From JACCSI01 sp963815285 (GTDB taxonomy: Bacteria > Acidobacteriota > Vicinamibacteria > Vicinamibacterales > UBA2999): 64,000 nucleotides of DNA. Both the position numbers and the translations under genes were made by a program. Shown piece after piece: positions 56,225 through 64,000 of the stretch. The DNA lies in NCBI GenBank assembly GCA_963815285.1, contig CAWFGB010000011.1, positions 124,001 through 188,000 of the forward strand. The letters are read 5' to 3'. The notes beneath the pieces are model-generated. The model saw nothing but the letters and a program-made list of their open reading frames with translations. It was not told where the DNA came from and made no database searches. How positions within the stretch are numbered: position 1 is the first letter of the stretch; every line of letters begins with the position of its first letter.

Positions 56225-56543
56225 AACCGCACGACGCGGCTGAGCATCCTCGAGGCGTACCTCGCCAACTCGTCCGTGAGAGATCCTGCCGGAGGGGCTC
56301 GTGCGGAACCTCGAGTCCTTCGCGCGATTCCTCGAGGCCGTCGCGCTGATGAACGGCCAGCTGGCAAACGTCGTTCTCTCGCGCGACGCCGTGCGCCAAC
56401 GGCCGACCGTGAGGGGGACGTCGGCACGCTGATCGATACACTCGTTGGCGTGTGGCTGCCGGCCTGGCGGCGGAGGGCCACGGTCACGGAGGGGGCCAGC
56501 CCGATGTTCTACTTCTTGGACGCCGGCGTCGTCCGCGCACTCG
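56225..56543 (+). pseudogene. Relic of an AAA ATPase/DUF4143 gene
   Basis: Translation in three different frames gives consecutive pieces typical of the C-terminal half of DUF4143 ATPases: TRLSILEAYLANS, then EGLVRNLESFARFLEAVALM, then LVGVWLPAWRRRATVTEGAS and FYFLDAGVVRAL. No start, no P-loop part and at least two frame changes, so it is a decayed fragment. Confidence 0.6.
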
Positions 56544-56660
56544 TCTTCCCTGGGCGCTCCGCGCGCGTCAAGGCCCTGCGGCCGCCTTCGGCGTGCGCTC
56601 GGCGCAGCCTTGACCCGTGCTCCCGTCGCGGCCTGAGTACAGCTGGCGACGAAATTTCGC

Positions 56661-56786
56661 CCCTGTGCTGAGCGAAGTGCTCACGTCATAGTGACGTTTC
56701 GCGAAGCCGGCCAACTCGCGTCGGTGCTGATCGCGCTGGCCACCGCCGATCTCTCGACGACGCCGGCGTTCGCGGCCGCGCGCGTG
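56661..56786 (+). pseudogene. Relic duplicate of the Alg1-like C-terminal region
   Basis: CCTGTGCTGAGCGAAGTGCT (PVLSEVL) is followed by two in-frame stops. A shifted frame then reads VTFREAGQLASVLIALATAD and LSTTPAFAAAR. Compared with the intact gene at 52673 (ITFHEPGQLASVLLALAKAD and LSTAPAFAAAR), 25 of 31 residues agree. The DNA agrees too, so this is a paralogous remnant about 3 kb from the intact copy. Confidence 0.8.
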
Positions 56787-56934
56787 ACGGCTTCCTGACC
56801 GACCGGCAGCTGCTCCCACTCGCAATGCAGGCGCCAGTCGCGTCACGGGATGGATTGGATCTGATCCGGTACTGCGTGGTGCTGATGTCGCACCCGATAC
56901 CGGGGACAGCGGGGCACACCGATGAATCTATGGC

Positions 56935-59589
56935 GTGCGAGCCCCAACGAGCGTAGGATCTCGCCGAGATCCCGTGCCGCCACTCAGCCCCGACCGCTGG
57001 CGCGTGCTCAGCCCGTACTTGGACGAGGCCCTCGCGATGGCCACTGCGGACCGTGCCGCCTGGCTTGCGGCCATCCGTGCACGTGACGCGGCCCTCGGTG
57101 CCGACCTCGACAGCCTGCTTGCCGAGTACGAGGACTTGCAGAAGTCAGGGTTTCTCGAGCCCGCGATTCCTCTGATGTCGCCGGCTGCGGACATGCCGTC
57201 GCTGGAAGGGCACACCATTGGCGCCTATCGACTGGTCTCCCTCATCGGCCACGGCGGAATGGGGAGCGTCTGGCTGGCGGAGCGCTGTGACGGCCACTTC
57301 GAAGGACGCGCGGCGGTCAAGCTGCTGAACCTCGCACTCCTGGGCCGCGCCGGCGAGGAGCGCTTCCGACGCGAGGGCACTGTCCTCGCCAAGCTGGCCG
57401 ACTCGCACATCGCTCGCCTCATTGACGCGGGCGTCGCGACCAGCGGACAGCCATACCTGGTCCTCGAGCATGTCAACGGGCAACCCATCGATCGCCATTG
57501 CGACGAGCTGGGGCTCGGAATCGAGGCGCGCATCGGTCTCTTCCTCGACGTGCTGAAGGCCGTCGCCCACGCCCACGCAAACCTGATCGTGCACCGAGAC
57601 ATCAAACCGGCGAATGTGCTCGTCAGCGTCGCTGGCGAGGTCAAGCTGCTCGATTTCGGGATTGCCAAACTGCTCGACGCTAACACGGAGCTGGGCGATT
57701 CACGCGTCACCCCGTCGAGCGCGCTCACGCGCGAAGCGGGTGCGGCGTTCACCCCGCAATACGCGGCACCGGAGCAGCTTGCCCACGGACAGGTCACCAC
57801 CGCAACGGACGTCTACGCGCTGGGTGTGCTTCTCTACGTGTTGCTGAGCGGCCAACATCCCGCGGGCGCGGCCACCCGATCACCCGTCACGCTCATCCGC
57901 GCCGTCGTCGAAGAGGAGCCGCGCCCGATGTCGTCCGCGGTGGTCGGCGACACGGAGCCCCCCGAAGCACTCGCTCACCATGCCACCCGCTGTGGCACCA
58001 CGGTCAGCAGGCTGAGCCGCGCGCTTCGGGGCGATCTCGACACCATTGTCGCCAAGGCGCTCAAGAAGAATCCCTCCGAGCGCTATGTCTCGGTCACGGC
58101 ACTCGCAGACGATCTCCAGCGCGTTCTGCGTCACGAGCCGATCAGCGCCCGGCCCGATACGCTGCGGTATCGAGCCGTGCGATTTGTCGAGCGACACGCC
58201 GGTGGGGTCGCGGCGGCGGCTGTTGTCGTTCTGACCCTTATCGGGATGTCGACTCTGTATACGACCCGTCTCGCGGCGGAGCGAGACCGCGCGCAACGGG
58301 AGGCCGCGAAGGCCGCCCGCGTGAGCGAGGCTCTTAGTGGTCTGCTGAGGGGTGCCGATCCGATTGCGAACCGCGCCACGCCCGATGGGTTCACGGTCAC
58401 AGGGCTGCTCGACTCCGCGACCGAACGGGTCGAGAACGAGCTCGCGGACCAGCCCGATGCCCAGGCCGAAATCTTCACCATCATCGGCCGCATGTATCGT
58501 CGCGTCGGCATGTACGACAAGGCCCAGCACCTGCTCGAACGTGCACTCGTCAGCGGACGAGCGGCGTTCGGACTGGAGCATCCCAGCGTCGCGCAAACCC
58601 TCAACGATCTCGGCGCGCTGGCGGCGGAGAAGGGCGATTACCAGACGGCGACAGCGACCCTCGAGTCCGCGCTCAGCACGCGTCGGCAGATCTACGGAGC
58701 GCTGGACACGAATGTCGCAAATACTCTCGCCGAGCTCGGCCGTGTCCACCAAGATCACGGTCTCAACGCACGGGCCGAGCCGCTTCACCGTGAGGCGCTG
58801 GCGATCAGGCAGCAAGCGCTCGGCGACGAACACGGCGAGACCGCAGTGAGCATGAGTGACCTTGCGTCGGTGCTGCGGCTCAACGGCGACCTCGATGGCG
58901 CCGAGGCGCTCCTGCGAAAGTCGCTGGACGTGCATCGCGAGACACGGGGCGACGCACACGCCATGACCGCGACGACCCTGCATGATGTCGCACTGATCAC
59001 GAGCGCGAAGGGCGACGCGGCGGCTGCCGAATCGCTATTTCGTACAGCGATGGACATTCACCGCAAGGCGCTCGGCGACGGCCATCCGCTCGTGGCGGTC
59101 TCCCTCAACAGCCTGTCACGGATTCTGCGTGACCAAAAGCGATATGACGAGGCGGCGGCCGACCTCGAAGGCGCACTTGACATCGCGCGCCCGGCGCTCG
59201 GCCACGACCATCAACTGGTCGCGATCTACACGCTGAATCTCGCCTCAGTGCACCTGGCGCGGGGTGAGCCCACGACGGCCGAACCGCTCATTCGCGAGGG
59301 CTTGCGGGTTCGGCTCCTGTCGCCTCAAATGGTCCCGAATCGCCGCCGCATTTTTCCCGAAGACGACTGGAGCATCGCTGCGATCAAGGGCCTACTCGGC
59401 GCAACGCTCACCCGGCTTGGGCGATATGGCGAGGCGGAACGCTGGTTACTCGACGCCAAGCGCGAACTCGACGCCTCATCGTCACCGCCGCAGCACGACG
59501 CCCACGCGACCATGATCCACCTCATCGCGCTCTACACCACCTGGGGCAAGCACGACGAGGCGGCTCGTTACCGGGCGTTGCTCCGTTAA
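56935..59589 (+). CDS. Membrane Ser/Thr protein kinase with TPR extracytoplasmic region
   Basis: 884 residues. A short N-terminal helical part (PDRWRVLSPYLDEALAMATA) precedes a PknB-type kinase: glycine loop IGHGGMGSVWLAE, Lys in AAVKLLN, catalytic loop IVHRDIKPANVLV and DFGIAKLL. An activation-segment PQYAAPEQL is followed by TDVYALGVLLYVLLSG. One membrane helix (GGVAAAAVVVLTLIGMSTLYTT) separates it from a C-terminal TPR array of about eight units with the ALxIxRxALGxxHP pattern of NB-ARC/Kinesin-light-chain-like TPRs (RRQIYGALDTN, RQQALGDEHGE, RKALGDGHPLVA). GTG 56935 has no Shine-Dalgarno; GTG 56974, directly before PPLSPDRWR, may be the true start. Target unknown. Single gene. Confidence 0.92.
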   Translation: MRAPTSVGSRRDPVPPLSPDRWRVLSPYLDEALAMATADRAAWLAAIRARDAALGADLDSLLAEYEDLQKSGFLEPAIPLMSPAADMPSLEGHTIGAYRLVSLIGHGGMGSVWLAERCDGHFEGRAAVKLLNLALLGRAGEERFRREGTVLAKLADSHIARLIDAGVATSGQPYLVLEHVNGQPIDRHCDELGLGIEARIGLFLDVLKAVAHAHANLIVHRDIKPANVLVSVAGEVKLLDFGIAKLLDANTELGDSRVTPSSALTREAGAAFTPQYAAPEQLAHGQVTTATDVYALGVLLYVLLSGQHPAGAATRSPVTLIRAVVEEEPRPMSSAVVGDTEPPEALAHHATRCGTTVSRLSRALRGDLDTIVAKALKKNPSERYVSVTALADDLQRVLRHEPISARPDTLRYRAVRFVERHAGGVAAAAVVVLTLIGMSTLYTTRLAAERDRAQREAAKAARVSEALSGLLRGADPIANRATPDGFTVTGLLDSATERVENELADQPDAQAEIFTIIGRMYRRVGMYDKAQHLLERALVSGRAAFGLEHPSVAQTLNDLGALAAEKGDYQTATATLESALSTRRQIYGALDTNVANTLAELGRVHQDHGLNARAEPLHREALAIRQQALGDEHGETAVSMSDLASVLRLNGDLDGAEALLRKSLDVHRETRGDAHAMTATTLHDVALITSAKGDAAAAESLFRTAMDIHRKALGDGHPLVAVSLNSLSRILRDQKRYDEAAADLEGALDIARPALGHDHQLVAIYTLNLASVHLARGEPTTAEPLIREGLRVRLLSPQMVPNRRRIFPEDDWSIAAIKGLLGATLTRLGRYGEAERWLLDAKRELDASSSPPQHDAHATMIHLIALYTTWGKHDEAARYRALLR

Positions 59590-59692
59590 ATCTGCGCTGA
59601 ACGCTGCAAGCTGAAGCTGATCGCTGATAGCCCAGAGCGGAGAGCCTCCGGCAATCCACGCCAATTCAAGAGCTGATTGCGGTCGTGCGGCG

Positions 59693-62356
59693 TCAGCCCT
59701 CATGCAGCGCGCGTGACGGATCGATGCGCGCGGCGCGCCGCGCCGGGATGAGCGCGGCCACGACCGCGACGAGCATCATCAAGACCACGACGACCGAGAG
59801 CGTGAGCGGGTCGCGCGCGCTGACGCCGAACAGCTGATCCTGCAGGGCGCGTCCCGCGCCGAGCGCGCCGAGCAGGCCGATCGCCAGCCCAATGCCGACG
59901 GGAGCCAGCGCCTCCCTGGTCATCTGCCGCACCACGCGCGCAGCCGGGGCACCCAACGCCATGCAAACCCCGATCTCTTTCGTCCGCTGCGACACGACCC
60001 ACGCGACGACGCCGTAGATACCGAGCGCCGCCAGCACGAGCCCAATCAGCCCGAGCGCCGACATCAACACGGTGTTGAACCGTCCCTGCGCCATTGTCAG
60101 GCGATGTCCTTCGTCCATCGAGCGAATGTCGTAGACAGGAAGTGTGGGGTCCACGACGGACACGGCGCCTCGGATCACCTCTGCCAGGTTCGAACTCTCA
60201 CCGTCCTTCGCGCGCGCCACGATCGACATCGTCCCGGTCCAAAGGCTCTCCGGAGCCTGCATCAACGGCAGGTAGAACTCTGGGCCGACGGGCTGTGCGG
60301 GGCCGAGAGGGCGCACGTCCCCGACGACTCCGATCACCGTCTTCCACATCAGGTTCCCGGGGCCGCCCTCGCAGCAGTAGATCCGCTGGCCGATCGGGTC
60401 GGCGTCGCCGAACGCCGCGCGCGCGAGTGCGCCGCTGATGACGATGACGAGCGGACTCGTGCGAAGGTCGCTATCGGTGAAGCTCCGGCCGCTGGTCAGC
60501 GGTATATCCAGGACCCGGAAGTAATCAGGCGTGACGATGTGACGCCGGCTGACGATGACGCTCGACGAGTCGAACGGCCGGCCTTCGGGAATCAAGCCGT
60601 TCCCCGCCCCGCCGCCCATGAGCGGCGGCTGTGAGTCGAGCGCGGCTGCTGCAACGCGGGACGAGCTCTGGACGTGCGAAAGCATGGCCATCGCTGCCGC
60701 ACGTGACTGCGCGAAGTCTCTGTACTGCGTTGCCGGCATGCTGAATCGTCCGCTGAGAACACCCGTGGTGTCGAAGCCCAGAGGCACCGACTGCAACGCG
60801 ATGGCACTCCTCACGAGCAGCGCGGCGCCGGCGAGAACGACCAGCACCAGCGCTGCCTGTGAGGCGAGGAGCACCTGGCGGGTCCACGGCGTCAGGGTGC
60901 CGCTGGTCGTGCCCTTGCCGCCTGAAAGATGCTCGCGAAGCGTGACGCGCCGGCCAATCTGCCACGCGGGCAATACGCCGATCAACAACGTCGTCGCCAC
61001 GATCAAGCCGCACGCCACGAGCAGCACGTCGCGATTGATCGCAGCTTCGCCGAGGCGCGGGATGCCGCTGGGGGCGGCGGCGATGAGGACCGGCAGAATC
61101 CAGTACGCCAGCAACACACCGGCCACGCCCGATAGCGCCGAGAGCACCAGGCTCTCCGTCAGGAGCTGGCGGACGATGCGGCCGCGCCCGGCGCCGAGCG
61201 CGGCGCGAACCGCGAGCTCACGCGCGCGCGCCGCGAGCCCGGCGAGCAGCAGATTGGCGACGTTGGCGCACGCGATCACCAGGATCAGCGACACCGCGCC
61301 GAGCAACACGAACAGCCGCAGGCGGTAGTTGCCGACGAAGAAGTCGCTGACCACGCCCGCCCGTGCGCCGCGTCCCTTGTTGAGTGTGGGCTGGTCCTCG
61401 GCGAGGTGTGCCGCGACGCGTGCGAGCTCCTCGTTGACCTGTTCGAGCGACGCGTCAGACCGCCGGCGCCCATACACGTCGAGATAAAAGTTGTCGTAGT
61501 TGCTCAGCTCCTGCGCTGTGAACGCGCTCGGCACGAAGACGTCTTCCGAGAACGCGCTGAACGCGAAGGACACGGGCACGATGCCAATCACGTGGTACGG
61601 AGCGCCGTTCATCCAGATCTCGCGGCCGACGACGGTCGCTTCGCCGCCGAAGCGGCGTTGCCAGAGACCCTCGCTCAGCATCGCGACGCGGGCGGCGCCC
61701 GGCCGATCGTCGGCTGCCGCAAACGCGCGGCCCAGTGCCGGCCGTACACCCAGCGCCTCGAAATAGTTCCAGGTCACTCGCGCGCCGCGCACCCGCTCGG
61801 GCGCGTTGTCCTGGGCGAGATTGAAGCTGACCGAGCCGGAGGCAGCCAGCTGTTCGACCGACGTCACACGCTGGCGGAAGTAATCGAACGCCGCGACCGA
61901 AAAGCTGGCCGGGCGGCCGCGGAACAGGGCGTTGACGAGCAGCACGCGATCGGGATCACCGAACGGGTAGGGCCGAAGCACCACGGCATGCACGACACTG
62001 AAGATCGCGGTCGTGGCGCCAATCCCGAGTGCCAGTGTGAGCACCGCCGCCGCGGCAAAGCCCGGTCGGGCCGCATACTGCCGGAACGCAAAGACCACGT
62101 CCTGCGACAGCTCCGCCATCCATTCGCGGCGGGCGAGCGTACGATTTCGCCGATCGCCCAACGACGCCAGCTTCATCTGCATCCGATCGAGATCGCCGAA
62201 GCGACGCTCGGCTTCGGCCCGTGCTGCGTCGCGACTCATGCCGCGGGCGACGAGCTCCTCGGTACGGAGGTCGATATGATGCGCGAGCTCCTCGCGGACT
62301 TCCTGCTCCACGGGAAGACGCCAGAGCGCCGAACCGAGACGCCTGATGATCTTCAT
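59693..62356 (-). CDS. ADOP/MacB-type ABC transporter permease
   Basis: 887 residues from ATG 62356, full family length. The N-terminal cytoplasmic domain has the EQEVREELAHHIDLRTEELV and MSRDAARAEAERRFGD pattern of ADOP proteins. The first membrane helix (AAAVLTLALGIGATTAIFSV), MacB periplasmic domain, middle helices (VIACANVANLLLAGLAARAR), second periplasmic domain and the last three helices ending ALIPARRAARIDPSRALHEG are all in frame. An ATPase partner is not encoded nearby. The start overlaps the PadR stop by four bases (ATGA). Substrate unknown. Confidence 0.93.
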   Translation of the reverse strand: MKIIRRLGSALWRLPVEQEVREELAHHIDLRTEELVARGMSRDAARAEAERRFGDLDRMQMKLASLGDRRNRTLARREWMAELSQDVVFAFRQYAARPGFAAAAVLTLALGIGATTAIFSVVHAVVLRPYPFGDPDRVLLVNALFRGRPASFSVAAFDYFRQRVTSVEQLAASGSVSFNLAQDNAPERVRGARVTWNYFEALGVRPALGRAFAAADDRPGAARVAMLSEGLWQRRFGGEATVVGREIWMNGAPYHVIGIVPVSFAFSAFSEDVFVPSAFTAQELSNYDNFYLDVYGRRRSDASLEQVNEELARVAAHLAEDQPTLNKGRGARAGVVSDFFVGNYRLRLFVLLGAVSLILVIACANVANLLLAGLAARARELAVRAALGAGRGRIVRQLLTESLVLSALSGVAGVLLAYWILPVLIAAAPSGIPRLGEAAINRDVLLVACGLIVATTLLIGVLPAWQIGRRVTLREHLSGGKGTTSGTLTPWTRQVLLASQAALVLVVLAGAALLVRSAIALQSVPLGFDTTGVLSGRFSMPATQYRDFAQSRAAAMAMLSHVQSSSRVAAAALDSQPPLMGGGAGNGLIPEGRPFDSSSVIVSRRHIVTPDYFRVLDIPLTSGRSFTDSDLRTSPLVIVISGALARAAFGDADPIGQRIYCCEGGPGNLMWKTVIGVVGDVRPLGPAQPVGPEFYLPLMQAPESLWTGTMSIVARAKDGESSNLAEVIRGAVSVVDPTLPVYDIRSMDEGHRLTMAQGRFNTVLMSALGLIGLVLAALGIYGVVAWVVSQRTKEIGVCMALGAPAARVVRQMTREALAPVGIGLAIGLLGALGAGRALQDQLFGVSARDPLTLSVVVVLMMLVAVVAALIPARRAARIDPSRALHEG

Positions 62357-62685
62357 GGCGACACCATTACGCGATTGACGGCCTGAGCGAACGCGGCCCA
62401 CGCCTCGGCGTCGCTGGCGAGCTGCTGCCGTCCCTTTCGAGTGAGCCGATAGAACTTGGCGCGCCGCCCTAGTTCCGACGTGCCCCACTCGGCCTCGATC
62501 CAGCCGCGCTTTTCCATGCGATAGAGCGCTGGGTAGAGCGAGCCTTCCTCGACGATCAGGGTGCGCGACGTCGTGTCTTCGAGCCAGCGCGCGATGCCGT
62601 AGCCGTGCATGGGTCCGCGCGTCAGCGTCTTGAGGATCAGGGATTCGAGCGTGCCGGACAGGAAATCGACAGGGGTTCGCGACAT
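62353..62685 (-). CDS. PadR-family transcriptional regulator
   Basis: 110 residues with the winged-helix DNA-binding part LSGTLESLILKTLTRGPMHG, YGIARWLEDTTSRTL and the wing segment VEEGSLYPALYRMEKRGWIE. The tail contains FYRLTRKGRQQLASDAEAWA. Starts at ATG 62685 and overlaps the ADOP permease it precedes by four bases. A palindrome and two TATGCCT units lie 19-42 bases upstream and probably bind this protein. Confidence 0.94.
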   Translation of the reverse strand: MSRTPVDFLSGTLESLILKTLTRGPMHGYGIARWLEDTTSRTLIVEEGSLYPALYRMEKRGWIEAEWGTSELGRRAKFYRLTRKGRQQLASDAEAWAAFAQAVNRVMVSP

Positions 62686-62703
62686 GTCAGTGCCTCGACG
62701 GTC

Positions 62704-62727
62704 TATGCCTAGGCAATCTATGCCTTA
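62704..62727. promoter_or_regulatory. Likely PadR operator with palindrome and direct repeat
   Basis: TGCCTAGGCA (62706-62715) is a perfect palindrome, and TATGCCT occurs at 62704-62710 and again at 62719-62725, a 15-base spacing. It is in the short gap between PadR (minus) and the formate-tetrahydrofolate ligase gene (plus), so it could affect both. Confidence 0.6.
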
Positions 62728-62779
62728 ACCGACCCGCGACGCAAGCGCTTTTTCGGGGACCAGCTACAATTCACCGCTT

Positions 62780-64000
62780 ATGCATCCAATCAGCGTCATC
62801 GCCGAACGACTCGGGATCCCTGACGACCTGCTCGAACCGTACGGACGACACACTGCAAAAATCCGACTCGAGGTGCTCGAGCGCTTTCCGGCCCGCCGCG
62901 GCAAGCTGGTCCTCATCACGGCGATCACGCCGACCACGAGCGGCGAAGGCAAGACGGTTACCACGATCGGTCTGACGCAGGGGCTGGTGAAACGTGGACA
63001 CAACGCCATCGCGGCCCTGCGCGAGCCCTCCCTCGGCCCCCTCTTCGGTCAGAAAGGGGGCGCGACCGGCGGCGGCAAGGCGTCGCTGGCGCCACTCGAC
63101 AAGATCAACCTGCACTTCACCGGTGACTTCCACGCCGTCACGGCCGCGCACAACCTGCTGGCCGCGCTCCTCGATACGCACCTGCATTTCGGCAACGAGC
63201 TGGGCATCGATCCCAAGGAGATCCTGTGGCCGCGCGCGATCGACATGAACGACCGCTCGTTACGTCAGATCGCCATCGGCCTGGGCGGCCGCGCCAACGG
63301 GCCCGCGCGCGAGACCGGGTTCGTGATCACGGCGGCGTCGGAGATCATGGCGATCCTCGCGCTCGCCGAGAGCCGCAGCGACCTCCGCCGGCGCCTCGCC
63401 GACATCGTCGTCGGCTTCAGTTACGCGGGAACGCCGGTGCGCGCGGCGGACCTGAAGGCGGTCGGCCCGATGATGGTGCTGCTCAACGACGCGCTGCTCC
63501 CCAATCTGGTGCAGACGACGGAGGGTGCGCCTGCCATCGTGCATTGCGGCCCCTTTGGCAACATCGCGCACGGCACGAGCAGCGTCCTGGCCCAGCGCAT
63601 TGGCCTGCATCTGTCGGATTACGTGATCAACGAGACAGGGTTTGCCGCCGATCTGGGCGCCGAGAAGTTCTTCGATCTGGTGATGCCGATGTGTGGGCAC
63701 GTGCCATCGGTGGCTGTTGTCATCGTGACGCTGAAGGCGCTTCGCGCCCAGGGCGGGTCGCCCGACGGATCTGTGCAAGCCGGCTTCCCGAACCTGACGC
63801 GCCATCTCGAGAACTTGAAACGCTGGGGCGTGCCCGCCGTCGTCGCGCTCAACCGATTTCCCGCTGATACGGAAAACGATCTCGAGCTCGTGCGCGCCTA
63901 CTGCACAACCATTGGCGTCGAAGCGGCGCTTTCAGAGGGTTACGCCAGGGGCGGCGACGGGATGGTCGACCTTGCCGACAAGGTGGTGGCGGCCGCCAAC
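62780..64000 (+). CDS. fhs: Formate-tetrahydrofolate ligase, 3' end cut by the window
   Basis: The frame starts at ATG 62780 and is still open at the last base after 407 codons; the family is usually about 550. Signatures are clear: ITAITPTTSGEGKTVTTIGL with the nucleotide-binding GEGKT, LREPSLGPLFGQKGGATGGG, INLHFTGDFHAVTAAHNLL and DMNDRSLRQIAIGLGG, then PAIVHCGPFGNIAHGTSS and VINETGFAADLGAEKF. It forms 10-formyl-THF from formate, ATP and THF for one-carbon metabolism. No Shine-Dalgarno is evident. It is divergent from the PadR gene and shares its 94-base intergenic region. Confidence 0.95.
   Translation, partial: MHPISVIAERLGIPDDLLEPYGRHTAKIRLEVLERFPARRGKLVLITAITPTTSGEGKTVTTIGLTQGLVKRGHNAIAALREPSLGPLFGQKGGATGGGKASLAPLDKINLHFTGDFHAVTAAHNLLAALLDTHLHFGNELGIDPKEILWPRAIDMNDRSLRQIAIGLGGRANGPARETGFVITAASEIMAILALAESRSDLRRRLADIVVGFSYAGTPVRAADLKAVGPMMVLLNDALLPNLVQTTEGAPAIVHCGPFGNIAHGTSSVLAQRIGLHLSDYVINETGFAADLGAEKFFDLVMPMCGHVPSVAVVIVTLKALRAQGGSPDGSVQAGFPNLTRHLENLKRWGVPAVVALNRFPADTENDLELVRAYCTTIGVEAALSEGYARGGDGMVDLADKVVAAAN

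Overview
High-GC bacterial chromosome fragment. The gene content fits Acidobacteriota, probably the Vicinamibacteria lineage: three PadR-regulator plus large MacB/ADOP-type ABC permease units, secreted amidohydrolases fused to TolB-like propellers, a protein kinase-TPR protein, and dispersed short intergenic repeats. This is inferred from content; there is no rRNA or other phylogenetic marker. No tRNA, rRNA, CRISPR array, intact IS or prophage was seen.

Layout. 1-10.2 kb: end of a methyltransferase, a polytopic GT-C-like protein, an RND efflux pair (minus), a PadR gene with a decayed ADOP permease, and a Tat-exported aspartylglucosaminidase. 10.2-16.9 kb: a repeat-rich spacer, an STT3-type oligosaccharyltransferase, a DUF2062 protein, heme A synthase, a Cys-rich 27-codon leader ORF with a hairpin, a DUF1684 protein and a LysE-type exporter. 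17-22.6 kb: PadR plus two ADOP permeases, one frameshifted. 22.6-31.9 kb: a frameshifted FAD oxidoreductase, then the trehalose/glucan block otsB-otsA facing glgE-treS/maltokinase, covering trehalose synthesis and its conversion through maltose-1-phosphate to alpha-glucan. 32-49 kb: housekeeping and secreted enzymes (DinB, a 29-residue-repeat protein, PIMT, Nudix, amidohydrolases, HemQ, esterase, PEBP, a small beta-barrel, a serine hydrolase, a frameshifted metalloprotease, a methyltransferase) and a PglK-like ABC flippase. 49-54 kb: an exported HpcH/HpaI-like protein, then a compact glycan-lipid locus: an Alg11-like GT4, a WecA/GPT-like phosphoglycosyltransferase and a divergent Alg1-like glycosyltransferase. 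54-57 kb: an amidase set among gene relics. 57-64 kb: a Ser/Thr kinase-TPR protein, PadR-ADOP, and the start of formate-tetrahydrofolate ligase.

The most interesting proposal is a lipid-linked N-glycosylation pathway with eukaryote-like early steps. The GPT homologue would load GlcNAc-P on a polyprenol. The Alg1-like and Alg11-like enzymes would extend it, the PglK-like ABC protein would flip it, and the STT3 homologue would transfer it to Asn. The exported aspartylglucosaminidase, encoded next to STT3, would cleave the GlcNAc-Asn bond. Each family call rests on visible motifs; the pathway as a whole is inference.

Several genes carry single-base frameshifts. Three apparent +1 insertions fall at GGTAC/GTACC, which may point to systematic sequence error rather than real gene decay.
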